A DNA stretch of 60,263 bases from Chloroflexi bacterium HGW-Chloroflexi-3 (GCA_002842045.1 PHBX01000019.1:1-60263); one strand, 5' to 3'; shown: positions 43,001 through 52,810, counted from the first letter of the stretch. Program-made: numbers and translations. The notes: a model not told the origin generated them from the sequence alone.

Positions 43001-43798
43001 TTGAAAGAAATATATTCACATCGCAAAAGTAGTTTGCATGGAATGCATCCGGGGGTGAAGTTAGTTTTCACTCTTGTTTTCATTATTTTTCTAAATCTGA
43101 CGCCTGCACAAGCCTGGCCAGCTTATATCTTTTTTTATACTTTCCTGCTTGCATTGGTGCTGGTGTCCCGCATTCAATTATCAATTCTTTTCCAACGCAC
43201 CTTATTGGCTACCCCGTTTATCTTGGCAGCCATCCCTTTAATTTTTTCAGCCAACCCCCCTTATTACTCCATTTCATTGTTGCCTGATGTAGAAATTTAC
43301 CTCAGCCTGGAAGGTCTTCAGAAATTTGTCAGTATCGCTATCAAATTCTTCATTTCGATTCAGGCAGCAATCCTGTTGACTGCCACAACTCGCTTCCCAG
43401 ACCTTCTATTTGCCATGGAAAGATTGAAAGTGCCGAAATTGATGGTTGCAATTATTGGTTTAGCCTGGCGCTTCCTTTTTGTGATTCGAGATGTGGTCCT
43501 CAGAATGATACGCGCAAGGACCAGCCGCAGTTCATCATTATCCAGCTCGAGTCATAGTGGTGGCAGTCTGTGGTGGCGTGCAAGGGTAACTGGAGTCATG
43601 GCAGGTAGTTTATTCTTAAGATCCATCGAGTGCAGCGATAGAATCTATGCGGCCATGCTGTCGAGGGGGTATGTAGGTGTGCCACTACCTTCATTCTCAA
43701 AAACGATTTCCATCAACAGAAATGAATTTCTCGGCCTGGGTTTTGGTATCTTTTTGATCGTCATGATTTGGATTTTTGGTCTTTTTACCGGTGGTTAA
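43001..43798 (+). CDS. ECF transporter transmembrane component CbiQ/NikQ
   Basis: A 265-residue ECF T-component that couples ATP hydrolysis to the substrate-binding subunit. Its membrane helices are followed by coupling-helix motifs of the Ala-Arg-Gly type, seen here as RMIRARTSR and AAMLSRGYVG. The start is a TTG 4 bp after the previous stop. It lies between the M and O components in the standard order. Confidence 0.92.
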   Translation: MKEIYSHRKSSLHGMHPGVKLVFTLVFIIFLNLTPAQAWPAYIFFYTFLLALVLVSRIQLSILFQRTLLATPFILAAIPLIFSANPPYYSISLLPDVEIYLSLEGLQKFVSIAIKFFISIQAAILLTATTRFPDLLFAMERLKVPKLMVAIIGLAWRFLFVIRDVVLRMIRARTSRSSSLSSSSHSGGSLWWRARVTGVMAGSLFLRSIECSDRIYAAMLSRGYVGVPLPSFSKTISINRNEFLGLGFGIFLIVMIWIFGLFTGG

Positions 43799-43799
43799 A

Positions 43800-44504
43800 A
43801 TGGTACCGATTATAGTAATTCAAAATCTCTCTTTCACCTATCCGGATGGTAAACCTGCTTTACGCGATATTAATCTTCAGGTCCAGCCAGGAGAAAAGAT
43901 TGGCATAGTGGGACCCAATGGGGCTGGAAAATCGACCCTCATGTATCACTTGAATGGGGTCTTCACCGGTCAAGGAAAGCTTTTCATCAGTGGATTGGAA
44001 TTGATTAAAAATAACTTTCCACATATAAGATCCTTAGTTGGACTTGTCTTTCAAAATCCGGACGATCAGCTTTTTTCGCCAACTGTTTTTGAAGATGTTG
44101 CCTATGGACCTTACTATCAAGGTCTGGAACAGAGTATCGTTAAAGACCGAGTGCAACAAGCTTTGAAAGCAGTCCAGATGAGTGACTTTATTGATCGCAA
44201 TCCATACCATCTCAGCACTGGAGAAAAAAAACGTGTTGCAATCGCTACAGTCTTATCTATGCAACCAGAAATTCTGGTCTTTGATGAGCCAACTGCGGGT
44301 TTGGATCCACGGGCAAGACGTGAACTAATTGAACTGCTGTTCGAGTTACCTCAAACCATGTTGATTGCCACCCATGATCTGGCTTTAATTAAGCAACTTG
44401 CACCTCGTACGGTACTCCTCTCAAAAGGGAGAATTGTTGCAGACGGTCCAACCAATGCAATCTTCGGTAATGAAACTTTATTAAAGGAAAATGGATTAAT
44501 TTAA
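43800..44504 (+). CDS. ECF transporter ATP-binding protein CbiO/NikO
   Basis: A 234-residue ABC ATPase. Walker A is GPNGAGKST, the Q loop is VFQNPDDQLFSPTV (the ECF-typical 'NPDDQ'), the signature is LSTGEKKRVAIATVLS, Walker B is ILVFDEPTAGLD and the switch His is in IATHDLA. I take the ATG one base after the CbiQ stop; the longer frame overlaps it. It completes the metal importer M(N)-Q-O. The convergent gap to 44627 shows a T-rich stretch but no clean hairpin. Confidence 0.94.
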   Translation: MVPIIVIQNLSFTYPDGKPALRDINLQVQPGEKIGIVGPNGAGKSTLMYHLNGVFTGQGKLFISGLELIKNNFPHIRSLVGLVFQNPDDQLFSPTVFEDVAYGPYYQGLEQSIVKDRVQQALKAVQMSDFIDRNPYHLSTGEKKRVAIATVLSMQPEILVFDEPTAGLDPRARRELIELLFELPQTMLIATHDLALIKQLAPRTVLLSKGRIVADGPTNAIFGNETLLKENGLI

Positions 44505-44626
44505 TATTCCAAGATTATGAGAATTATTTATCCATAACTCTATTTTTGTTTTTTTATCTTTAAACCTTGAGTTTTCCCAGGCGTAATCATAACTTTTTCA
44601 ATTTTCCCCAATACTCGATCAGGTTC

Positions 44627-45454
44627 TTATTGGAGTCGAATGATTTTATTTATTATTGGCTTCAGGTAATTGATACTCTTTTGCGCGGCTGTATCAGCAT
44701 CTGGATGAGCTAAAAATTCTCCGGACACAAATCCCTGATAGCCAGTGACATGTAGTGCTTTAAGGACCGACTCAAAATTCAGATGACCAGCACCAGGATG
44801 CCAGCGATTGGAATCAGCTACGTGAAAATGGAAAATACGGTCACCACAAGCACGAATGCTCTCTTCAATAGATGGCTCTTCAATATTCATGTGGAAGGTG
44901 TCCAGCAGTAATCCGAAATTATCTTCTCTAACCTCCTTTATCAAGTCCAATCCTTGTTGTACGTAGTTGATCAGGGAAGTCTCATAGCGATTGATCGGTT
45001 CGAGTGCCAATCGCACGCCAAGTGTCTTGGCAGCCTGGCTGCAGGATCGCAATGCTTCATACATCCACTCCATTGCCTGTGGATGACTGACACCAGGTTT
45101 TAAGATCCCCCTAATAAGCCCGATGATGATAACCGCCTGAAATCTTTCAGCAACCGGAATGTGGCTTCGGATGCGCTCAACAGCCACGGTTCGTACCTCT
45201 GGATCGGGATCAGTGAAGGATAACCCTTCTTCTCCCCATGCCTGACCTGTCCCGATGGCAGGTACTATAAGGTTGTTTTTTTGAACTAATTTTTCTAGTT
45301 CGTCGATATTTACCTGACTTGGATCACGAATGGCCAATTCCACTCCATCGTATCCAAAAGAGGCTATTTTAGAAAGATTAGTTTCCAATCCACCTGAAAA
45401 GGTTGCTGCTTGAAATTGTGTCTGTCGAGTGGAGTACACGATTGAAAGGTTCAT
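44627..45454 (-). CDS. iolO: Probable 5-keto-L-gluconate epimerase IolO (sugar phosphate isomerase/epimerase fold)
   Basis: A 275-residue TIM barrel of the AP-endonuclease-2/xylose-isomerase-like fold. Metal-site segments are GYDGVELAIRDP, LALEPINRYET, GLLLDTFHMNIEEPSI, FHFHVADSNRWHPGAGHL and FVSGEFLAHPD. In Thermotoga maritima the equivalent enzyme converts 5-keto-L-gluconate to D-tagaturonate. The assignment rests on fold and on its position after iolM and iolN in a gene set that matches that pathway. AAGGA lies 8 nt before ATG 45454; a longer frame is rejected. It is the last gene of the operon. Confidence 0.75.
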   Translation of the reverse strand: MNLSIVYSTRQTQFQAATFSGGLETNLSKIASFGYDGVELAIRDPSQVNIDELEKLVQKNNLIVPAIGTGQAWGEEGLSFTDPDPEVRTVAVERIRSHIPVAERFQAVIIIGLIRGILKPGVSHPQAMEWMYEALRSCSQAAKTLGVRLALEPINRYETSLINYVQQGLDLIKEVREDNFGLLLDTFHMNIEEPSIEESIRACGDRIFHFHVADSNRWHPGAGHLNFESVLKALHVTGYQGFVSGEFLAHPDADTAAQKSINYLKPIINKIIRLQ

Positions 45455-45519
45455 AGATAATTCCTTCCGGGCACCAACCATTTTTCTTAAGTTGGCACGC
45501 GGCATAACAAGTGAGAGGC

Positions 45520-46713
45520 TTAGGAAACGTAAGTAATTTTGACTTCAGTTCGATCGGTTTGTAAACGAATGATATTTTCTGGTAATTCTTCCAGCGTGAT
45601 CTTTTTGGTACTCATGGGGGTCATGTCCATACCAGTTGCCATGCATTCGATCACCCGTGGGAAAGTCCCATGCCCTGAATGTCCCTGCGCACCGATGATT
45701 TGAGCTCTGCGAACCTGCAGTACTTCACCCATCACAGGCATCTTTGCTTCCGCACGAGCAGTCACCACGATTTTACTGTTCAAAGTACGGCCTTCCCAGA
45801 CCACTCTCTCAATTCCAGGGTAGACAATCTCAGGTAATCCAGTCGCTTCCATGAATAAGTCAGCTCCCATACCATAGGTAATCTCCAAAACGCGATCCGC
45901 GAAGTCCTCTTTGAGGGGGTTGATATGAAAATCTGCACCCAGTTTCAATGCCATCTTCGCACGGACTTCTTCAGTCTCTGAAATAATGACTTGAGAAGCA
46001 CCTGCACGTTTTAAGATAGCACAGGCTGCGATGCCAACCGGACCTGCCCCAAGAATGACGACACGATCACCCGGGCGAATCCCACCACCACGTTCGATGA
46101 CTGCATTGTAAGCTACACAGGTTGGCTCAATCAGACTTCCAGCCACAAACAGGTATTGCCCACTATACCTTGCTTTTAATGGTTCCAGACTCCAAACAGT
46201 GCGAGAGGGAACGACCAGGTATTTGGCATAGGCTCCATTGACATTAAAGCCAATTTCATTCAGACGCTCACAATGGTTGGGGTAACCATCAGCGCAGGGT
46301 TTACACATGCCACACCAAAGCATTTCTTCTGTCGTAACGGGTTCACCACCTTTGAATGGTTTATTGGTGTACTTATCAAAAGCTTTCTTGCCAGCGGATA
46401 CTACCACGCCGGAAAGTTCATGTCCTAAGATGCTGGGAAAGCCTGTCAACCCAGGATAGAAAATATAGCCATCCTCGGTCGCTTGAGACATATGAACATC
46501 AGAGCCACAAATGCCACAGGCCTTCACCTCAATCAAAACTTCATCATCGCCCGGAGTGGGAATATCATATTCACGAATTTCGAAGCGTGGATTGCACCAT
46601 ACCTGACTACCGAGATAAGTCTGCCGACCTTCTATATCTTTGGCTCCCAGTTTGAAACCCGGCTTGGGATCCCAATCAGCAACGAGGGTGACGCCTTTCA
46701 TTTTACCGTTCAT
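45520..46713 (-). CDS. iolM: scyllo-Inosose 3-dehydrogenase IolM (zinc alcohol dehydrogenase family)
   Basis: A 397-residue medium-chain zinc dehydrogenase. Its N terminus (VTLVADWDPKPGFKLGAKD..YLGSQVW) and internal segments (SDVHMSQATEDGYIFYPGLTGFP, AEEMLWCGMC-like TTEEMLWCGMC, AGSLIEPTCVAYNAVIERGGGIRPGD, GAQGHSGHGTFPRVI) are distinctive and closely match the T. maritima enzyme that oxidises scyllo-inosose to a diketo-inositol. Catalytic zinc is bound in CGICGSD and GHE; the structural-zinc cysteines lie in CGMCKPCADGYPNHC. The Rossmann motif is GAGPVGIAA. ATG 46713 has GGAG 6 nt upstream. IolN precedes it by 31 bp, supporting the pathway. Confidence 0.88.
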   Translation of the reverse strand: MNGKMKGVTLVADWDPKPGFKLGAKDIEGRQTYLGSQVWCNPRFEIREYDIPTPGDDEVLIEVKACGICGSDVHMSQATEDGYIFYPGLTGFPSILGHELSGVVVSAGKKAFDKYTNKPFKGGEPVTTEEMLWCGMCKPCADGYPNHCERLNEIGFNVNGAYAKYLVVPSRTVWSLEPLKARYSGQYLFVAGSLIEPTCVAYNAVIERGGGIRPGDRVVILGAGPVGIAACAILKRAGASQVIISETEEVRAKMALKLGADFHINPLKEDFADRVLEITYGMGADLFMEATGLPEIVYPGIERVVWEGRTLNSKIVVTARAEAKMPVMGEVLQVRRAQIIGAQGHSGHGTFPRVIECMATGMDMTPMSTKKITLEELPENIIRLQTDRTEVKITYVS

Positions 46714-46744
46714 CAATTACTCCTTTTTTGAAATATTTTAGTGA

Positions 46745-47869
46745 TCAGACTTCTGTCCCCTGACCGATTCGAGGGATACCATAAACAGGTTTCCAACCCT
46801 TGCTGAGCGGTTCGCGCAAGTAAGGTTCCATTTCTTTCTCTGTCCGCAGGGTGACTTCCTCGACGGGAGGAACTGTGCCTGCCGGGAATGCTTCCAGAAC
46901 ATCGTCATGCCAGAGAGTGAGGTACTTCAATATGGCAGCCATTGGTCGTTTCCCTTTTTCTGCTGTACCAGACTTTGCCTTTCCTACCACACCTTCGGGG
47001 GTAGCTGCAATCTCGATAGCAAAGTGGCCTTCTCCTTCTGACCAACGGCTGGGGCGTCCATAAGGATCAACGGATTTATCAAAATGTCCTTCTGGTAAGT
47101 AAGCTTTCCCTTCGGTATCGACAGCATAATTCATATCCACCATTTCAGGATGTAGTAACAGACTTAGTGAGGTTTCAGATTCATCAGCATGCACAAAATT
47201 GGTATCCATCTTGCCACCACGTTCCACAGGACGGAAGAATTCACGAACGCCGCGATGCCAATCAATCACACGGAAGATGCCGGGTAGTTGATAACGTTTT
47301 TGGAATTCCTGAATGGCTGATTCCAGAACCCAGAGATGGCCATGATTGTTGACGATTAATTGCTTGCGGAAACCATCATTCCATAATCCCAACATGACAT
47401 CAATCATCATCTCGCGTACTACGTGTTCCCGAACGATGACGGTACCTGGCATACCTAAATGGTGATAGGGATGCGCACCATAATTCAATGGAGGAAGGGC
47501 CAAATTAACGGGTGCACCACGTTTAGCAGTAAAGCGTCGCACACCTTCAACAATAGCACTCACGTATAAGGTGTCAGCTGCGCTGGGCAGGTGTTGGCCA
47601 TGTAATTCGGTACAACCAACAGGAATGAAGACAATGTCATTCTTCTTGCGATTTTCTTCCACCTGCCAGCGGGTGGTGGTTTGAATATAGGAGCCGGGTT
47701 TTGCCCATTCCACAGGTGATGGCACACCATAATCGGCTAAAATAGCATCGATCTGTTCATCACTGGCGTCCCAAACTTCTTTCTTTAATCTTCCAACACC
47801 ATTGTCTTCAAAAAACAAATCGGGTTGGTCTGATGGTAAATATCCTACTGGTACTTTTTTGTCACTCAT
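46745..47869 (-). CDS. iolN: Creatininase-superfamily hydrolase, probable IolN (diketo-inositol ring opening)
   Basis: A 374-residue metal-dependent amidohydrolase-like enzyme of the creatininase superfamily. Metal ligands are visible in FIPVGCTELHGQHLPSAADT and VNNHGHLWVLE, with an acidic/His pair in VHADESETSLSL. In the Thermotoga inositol pathway the creatininase-like IolN hydrolyses 3-dehydro-scyllo-inosose to 5-keto-L-gluconate. It sits directly before iolM with iolO after, which is the same biochemical order. AAAAGGAG precedes the ATG. True creatininase is unlikely in this context and at this length. Confidence 0.82.
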   Translation of the reverse strand: MSDKKVPVGYLPSDQPDLFFEDNGVGRLKKEVWDASDEQIDAILADYGVPSPVEWAKPGSYIQTTTRWQVEENRKKNDIVFIPVGCTELHGQHLPSAADTLYVSAIVEGVRRFTAKRGAPVNLALPPLNYGAHPYHHLGMPGTVIVREHVVREMMIDVMLGLWNDGFRKQLIVNNHGHLWVLESAIQEFQKRYQLPGIFRVIDWHRGVREFFRPVERGGKMDTNFVHADESETSLSLLLHPEMVDMNYAVDTEGKAYLPEGHFDKSVDPYGRPSRWSEGEGHFAIEIAATPEGVVGKAKSGTAEKGKRPMAAILKYLTLWHDDVLEAFPAGTVPPVEEVTLRTEKEMEPYLREPLSKGWKPVYGIPRIGQGTEV

Positions 47870-47900
47870 AGTAAATCTCCTTTTTTGTTATTAATTTCGA

Positions 47901-49280
47901 TTAATCTGGTAAAACTTTTCCAGGGTTCAAAATATTTAACGGATCCAAAACCTGTTTTATTTTCTTTTGGATACAAACTGATACTTCTCCGAGGGCCTTT
48001 TCCATATAAGGGCGTTTCAGCGTTCCAACACCATGTTCACCCGAGAGAGTCCCACCTAACGCAAGCGCAACTTCGAATTCCTCCGCTACCATCAATTCCA
48101 CCGTTTTCATCTGGTCGGGATCTCGTTTATCGAACAGAATATTTGGGTGCAGATTACCATCACCGGCATGACCAAAAATAACGATGGGTAATCCATACTT
48201 TTGGCTGATTGCTTTCAAACGTTTTACTGCTTCGGGTATGGCACTGCGCGGAACAGTGATATCTTCCCCCAACTTATTGGGTGATAAACGGGCTAAGGAA
48301 GGGGATATCGAGCGGCGGGCTTTCCAAAGGTTTGCCCTTTCGCTTTCATCTTTCGCCAATGAAATTTTTGTTGCGCCGGTTTTCTCGCAGATTTTTGCTA
48401 TTGATTGGATTTCCCGGGTAGTGGTTTCTTCCTCCACCCCATCGGATTCGATCAGTAAGAAAGCTGCAACATCTATTGGTAACCCGATATGCATGGCTTC
48501 TTCAATACAATTGATGGCTGTCTGATCCATCAATTCCAGTGTTGCCGGGACAATACCAGCCAAAAAAATTTCATTGACCGTCTTGCTGGCGTCATCAATG
48601 CTGGAAAATTCAACCAGGGCAGTGCGAGCGTATTTAGGTTTGGCTGATAATTTTAGCAGTGCTTCAGTGATGATTCCCAAGGTGCCTTCTGAGCCTGTAA
48701 ATAAAGATTTCAGGTCATAACCAACTACATCCTTGATTACTTTTCCACCTGTTTTGAGAATACTGCCGTCTGCCAGAACCACTGTTAATCCGAGCACATA
48801 ATCACCTGTTACACCGTATTTCAAACAGCGTGGTCCACCAGCATTGCAAGCGATGTTTCCTCCAATGGTGGAGTGTCGGATACTGGAAGGATCAGGTGGG
48901 TAGAAAAGGCCCTGTTTTTCAACATATGACTGTAAATCAGCGGTAACAATCCCTGCTTCGACATGCACAATTGCATTTTCCAAATCCAATTCGATGACTT
49001 TATCCATGCGGGTCATGACCAATGCTATACCGCCGCTAAATGGAACGGATGCAGCTGCCAATCCTGAAGCCATTCCGCGTGTGACAATCGGAATCCGTTC
49101 TTTGGCTGCCAGTTTCACCACCTGACTGACCTGATCGGTGCTCTCTGGTAAGACCACAATATCCGGATTGCACTCTTCAAAGGTGCCATCGTAACTATAC
49201 ACAGCCAGGTCTTCCGGGGAGGTCAATACTCCCTTTTTACCAACAATCTTTACTAATTGCGTCACAATTTGTTGGTCCAT
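47901..49280 (-). CDS. FAD-linked 2-hydroxyacid oxidase/dehydrogenase subunit, GlcD-like
   Basis: A 459-residue FAD-binding type 4 (PCMH) flavoprotein. FAD-binding segments are RIPIVTRGMASGLAAASVPFSGGIALVMTRM, YPPDPSSIRHSTIGGNIACNAGGPRCLKYG and GSEGTLGIITEALL. The C-terminal cap contains FGHAGDGNLHPNI and GEHGVG, metal/substrate residues of the glycolate/D-lactate family. It overlaps the preceding GlcF-like gene by one base (TAATG), so they form one complex passing electrons via Fe-S clusters. The substrate is a 2-hydroxyacid, possibly D-lactate, glycolate or an aldonate arising from the inositol pathway (inference). Confidence 0.88.
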   Translation of the reverse strand: MDQQIVTQLVKIVGKKGVLTSPEDLAVYSYDGTFEECNPDIVVLPESTDQVSQVVKLAAKERIPIVTRGMASGLAAASVPFSGGIALVMTRMDKVIELDLENAIVHVEAGIVTADLQSYVEKQGLFYPPDPSSIRHSTIGGNIACNAGGPRCLKYGVTGDYVLGLTVVLADGSILKTGGKVIKDVVGYDLKSLFTGSEGTLGIITEALLKLSAKPKYARTALVEFSSIDDASKTVNEIFLAGIVPATLELMDQTAINCIEEAMHIGLPIDVAAFLLIESDGVEEETTTREIQSIAKICEKTGATKISLAKDESERANLWKARRSISPSLARLSPNKLGEDITVPRSAIPEAVKRLKAISQKYGLPIVIFGHAGDGNLHPNILFDKRDPDQMKTVELMVAEEFEVALALGGTLSGEHGVGTLKRPYMEKALGEVSVCIQKKIKQVLDPLNILNPGKVLPD

Positions 49281-50566
49281 TATTCTTCCTTATCCTGTGA
49301 TTTGTATGCTTGATCTAACAATTGAATAGGATGCATCACTTTGATTTTCAGCCCTTCCCTTTGGATTCCGGTCATCAACTGCATCTGGCAGCCAGGACAA
49401 CCTGAGGCGATGACTTCTGCGCCGGTTGATTTTAAATTCTCCATTTTTCGATCCAAGACATGCGTGGAGGTCTCGTAATGGGTAAATAATTGGCTTCCAG
49501 CTGATCCACAACACCAATCAGGTTCTGGCAATTCTACAAACTCAACACCATCAATCATCTGCATCAATTCTCTTGGTTCTTTCCAGACTTTCTGAGCGCG
49601 ACGCAAATGGCAAGGATCGTGATAGGTTATACGCGCATCGAATTTGCCGGTTGGTTTTTCCAATGGAATGGACATAAGGAATTCACTGATATCACGAATC
49701 TTGCTACTGAAATTGCGTGCTTTTTCTGCCCAGTGCGGGTCATTTTCCAGAATAACACTATACTCTCGGAGTTTTGAACCGCAGGTAGCACAATCGGTTA
49801 CAATCACATCCAAGTCTTCTTTCTCGAAGATTTCGATGTTGGTTTTCGCATGTTCAATAACCAGATCCTGACGTCCATATCCAGCTGCCGGCATCCCACA
49901 ACAGACAGTTTCTTTTGGTGTGATAACCGTACAGCCATTACGATTGAGAACTCTGACAGTAGCAGCACTTTCTTCAGAAAACATTAAGCTTTGAGCACAC
50001 CCAAGAAAGAATCCGACCTGGTATTTACTCTCATTTGTGGAGCGAGAAATCTGAGGTAACTCTTTGCGCAGTGGATTTTTGGGCTGTTTGGGTAACATAC
50101 CTTCTAAATCTCTTAATTGTTCAGGGAACAATTTATTGATTCTCAACTTATGAACCAGCCATCGCAAACCCAAATTTTCATACACACGCAAGGGCCAGGT
50201 GACCAATTCCATATGATCAGGATTGGCTATAACTTTTCCGAACAAGGTATTTTTCCAACCTGTTGGTTTGACTTGCTCAGCCACATGTCGCATTTCCATG
50301 GCGATATCCGCTGGTTTGATACCCACCGGGCAGATATCATTGCAGGCTAAACAGGCCAGACAGGAATACATTTGTTCAACCAGATTGGGGGAAAGGATCA
50401 GTTCATCTTCCAGACTTTTGCGGGCTAATGCAACCCGACCGCGTGGCGAATCAGTTTCGTTTTTGTATTCACGGTAGGTAGGGCATACCGCCAGACATAA
50501 CCCACAGCGAATGCAATTCAGATATTCATTTTCATTTGGAATCTTGATGTTTTTATCGAAGGGCAT
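49280..50566 (-). CDS. Fe-S subunit of 2-hydroxyacid dehydrogenase, GlcF-like
   Basis: A 428-residue iron-sulfur protein. Two 4Fe-4S motifs (CIRCGLCLAVCPTY and CLACLACNDICPVG) lie in the first 110 residues. Two CCG domains follow, with CAQSL.., CCGMPAAGYG, CATCGSKL, CHLRRAQ, CCGSAGSQ and CPGCQMQL. It accepts electrons from the GlcD-like flavoprotein and passes them on, probably to quinone or a flavin carrier. I choose ATG 50566 over a TTG 30 nt upstream; both are weakly supported. It follows iolG by 40 bp. Confidence 0.88.
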   Translation of the reverse strand: MPFDKNIKIPNENEYLNCIRCGLCLAVCPTYREYKNETDSPRGRVALARKSLEDELILSPNLVEQMYSCLACLACNDICPVGIKPADIAMEMRHVAEQVKPTGWKNTLFGKVIANPDHMELVTWPLRVYENLGLRWLVHKLRINKLFPEQLRDLEGMLPKQPKNPLRKELPQISRSTNESKYQVGFFLGCAQSLMFSEESAATVRVLNRNGCTVITPKETVCCGMPAAGYGRQDLVIEHAKTNIEIFEKEDLDVIVTDCATCGSKLREYSVILENDPHWAEKARNFSSKIRDISEFLMSIPLEKPTGKFDARITYHDPCHLRRAQKVWKEPRELMQMIDGVEFVELPEPDWCCGSAGSQLFTHYETSTHVLDRKMENLKSTGAEVIASGCPGCQMQLMTGIQREGLKIKVMHPIQLLDQAYKSQDKEE

Positions 50567-50606
50567 AAGTTTTCCGTTCAAGCGATGAAAAACCAATCAT
50601 AGATCA

Positions 50607-51623
50607 TTAACCAATTTCACTAATCTTTACGGGTCGGTTTTCATGAAACGATTTCCAGGCTGCATAACCCAGAACAACGGCTTTGCGACCATCATCTCCG
50701 GTGGTTGGAGTCGGAAGATCATCAAGCACACACTCTATGAATTGGCGAACTTCTTCCACATAACAGGGGGCATAGCGTTGCATGAAGAAAAACGGCAATC
50801 GACTGGCAGAAAAGCCTGAGGAATTTCCGGTTGTCACCGTATTTTCCATCTCATTATCGGCTTTCGCCATGCCATTCAGACAAAAAACTTCCAGCCTTTG
50901 ATCGTAGCCATAGACCGCCTGTCGGCTGTTATCGATGGCTCCAATTGCTCCGTTTGAAAATTTTAGTGTCACGATATCTGTGTCAATATCGCCAAAGGAA
51001 TTGAGCTCGGGATCAATCATGACATTTCCAATGGCATAGACTTCGTCAACCTCACCAATCTGGAAGCGTGCCATATCGAAGTCATGAATGGTCATGTCCA
51101 GGAACATTCCTCCTGATACCTTCAGGAATTCTTTGTTGGGTAATTCTGGGTCTCGATTCGTGATTCTCAGGATGGATGGTCTTCCGATTTGTCCAGAGTG
51201 AACAATTTCGCGCACCTTCTGAAAACTTTTGTCAAAGCGACGATTGAAACCAACCTGCAATTTTACACTAGTTTTTTCCACAGCTGATAATGCTTCATCA
51301 ATTCGGTCCAGCTCCAAAGCAAGTGGTTTTTCACAGAAAATGTGTTTTCCTGCTTTGGCGCAATCAATGATGATGTCGGCATGGGTGTTGGTACTGGTGG
51401 CTATTAATACAGCTTCGATTTCTTTATCGATGAGTAATTCATGATAATCCTGCACCACTCTTTCGATTCCTAAATCCTCTGCAACCTGGTTAGCGACATC
51501 CAGGCGTATATCGCAGATGGCTACCAGATTGGCTTCGGGTATATTACGTATTAGATTAGCGACATGCACACTACCCATGCGACCGGTTCCAATTACTGCT
51601 ATGTTGACTTTTCGAGTTTTCAT
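50607..51623 (-). CDS. iolG: myo-Inositol 2-dehydrogenase IolG (Gfo/Idh/MocA family)
   Basis: A 338-residue NAD(P)-dependent oxidoreductase. The Rossmann motif is VIGTGRMGSVH. The catalytic Lys lies in FCEKPLAL and the Asp/His pair in GGMFLDMTIHDFDMARF, the usual inositol-dehydrogenase arrangement. It oxidises myo-inositol to scyllo-inosose, the entry step for IolM and IolN downstream. GGATC precedes the ATG. It follows the zinc dehydrogenase gene of the operon by 125 bp. Family members also act on other sugars, but the context favours inositol. Confidence 0.87.
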   Translation of the reverse strand: MKTRKVNIAVIGTGRMGSVHVANLIRNIPEANLVAICDIRLDVANQVAEDLGIERVVQDYHELLIDKEIEAVLIATSTNTHADIIIDCAKAGKHIFCEKPLALELDRIDEALSAVEKTSVKLQVGFNRRFDKSFQKVREIVHSGQIGRPSILRITNRDPELPNKEFLKVSGGMFLDMTIHDFDMARFQIGEVDEVYAIGNVMIDPELNSFGDIDTDIVTLKFSNGAIGAIDNSRQAVYGYDQRLEVFCLNGMAKADNEMENTVTTGNSSGFSASRLPFFFMQRYAPCYVEEVRQFIECVLDDLPTPTTGDDGRKAVVLGYAAWKSFHENRPVKISEIG

Positions 51624-51748
51624 GTGAGATCCTTTTTTGGGAGATAATGAATCATTTTCATTGAAATCTTTTGGATTACATCCATTGTAATGGGTTAATA
51701 AGGTCGGCTGCGAACATCCAATATCTCCCTTTAAAAAATTAAGGAGAG

Positions 51749-52792
51749 TTAAGGTTTCATCACAATTTTCATAGCTTTCTTTGGAATTCTCTGCAGGGTT
51801 TTCATATCCAGGCCAAGATCCTCAAAAGCATTGATTCCTTCATCCAGTGAAATTGCTTTGGTAAAGAAATTGTCCATATCGATGCGATTTTCACGGAAGA
51901 TACGAATGGAAGGCACCATAGTGTTCTGGCCTAAATAGAGACCAATGATTTTGGTTGCCCAGCGGGTAATCTCGTTCGGGACAACTTTAGCGGTAATGCT
52001 TGAATCTATCCCAAAGGGCAACAATTTTCCACCAGGGGTAACGCATTTCAAAGCCTGTTCAAAACCATTTCCAGTGGCTTCGATCACGATATCTGCTTTG
52101 CGACCATAGGTAAATTCAGATATCATTGTAGGAATATCCACTTCATTGGGATTCCATACCGTGTGGCCACATTTTTTGGCAACTTCAATACGATACGGAT
52201 CAATCTCAGTGACTGCATATTTCACGGCAATGTTTTTGCAGAATTGAGCGAACAAATAACCGATGGGACCAAAACCGATCACCAGAGCATAGTCATAAGG
52301 AAGCATCTGAAGTTGATTCATGCCGTTTACTACGGTAGCCAGTGTTTCAACCTGGGTTCCTAACACATCATCAATCATATCTGGTACGACAAAACATTGT
52401 TTTTCAGGAACGAGACAGTATTCCGCATATCCTCCATCACGCATAACACCTAACGCGCTGGTTTTGATGTCCACACATTGGCTGGTGAGACCCATACGGC
52501 AGAAGTCACAAAAACCACAGCGGATATTATTATCCACAGCAACCCGGTCTCCAACTTTGATGTGATCTACATGCGAACCAATTTCTACAACCTCGCCACA
52601 AAATTCATGTCCAAGGACCGTGTCTGGTTTGAAGTGATGTTTGCCTTCGACGATCTTGACATCGCTCCCACAGATACCAACCGCTTTAATTTTCAACAAA
52701 ACATCATCCGGGTTTTTTATCTGTGGGATGGGGCGATCCTCAAATACGAGTTTTCCAACATCTTTCATTACAAGCGCTTTCATTTTTGCCAT
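51749..52792 (-). CDS. Zinc-dependent medium-chain polyol dehydrogenase
   Basis: A 347-residue sorbitol/threonine-dehydrogenase-like enzyme. Catalytic zinc is in AVGICGSDV and LGHEFCGEV, structural zinc in CGFCDFCRMGLTSQC, and the cofactor motif is IGFGPIGYLFAQ with acidic EIDPYR after it, favouring NAD. It is the first gene of the inositol operon and lies 18 nt after the 14-bp palindromic operator. AAAGGAGA precedes ATG 52792; an upstream ATG lies inside the operator and is rejected. The substrate could be a polyol, an aldonate or a second inositol isomer; it is distinct from IolM. Confidence 0.88.
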   Translation of the reverse strand: MAKMKALVMKDVGKLVFEDRPIPQIKNPDDVLLKIKAVGICGSDVKIVEGKHHFKPDTVLGHEFCGEVVEIGSHVDHIKVGDRVAVDNNIRCGFCDFCRMGLTSQCVDIKTSALGVMRDGGYAEYCLVPEKQCFVVPDMIDDVLGTQVETLATVVNGMNQLQMLPYDYALVIGFGPIGYLFAQFCKNIAVKYAVTEIDPYRIEVAKKCGHTVWNPNEVDIPTMISEFTYGRKADIVIEATGNGFEQALKCVTPGGKLLPFGIDSSITAKVVPNEITRWATKIIGLYLGQNTMVPSIRIFRENRIDMDNFFTKAISLDEGINAFEDLGLDMKTLQRIPKKAMKIVMKP

Positions 52793-52810
52793 TTCTTGTC
52801 TCCTTTGTGG

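Noticed and set aside
47000..47869. True creatininase (creatine pathway) for the IolN candidate
   Set aside because: No creatinase or sarcosine genes nearby; the immediate neighbours are inositol-pathway dehydrogenases and an epimerase.
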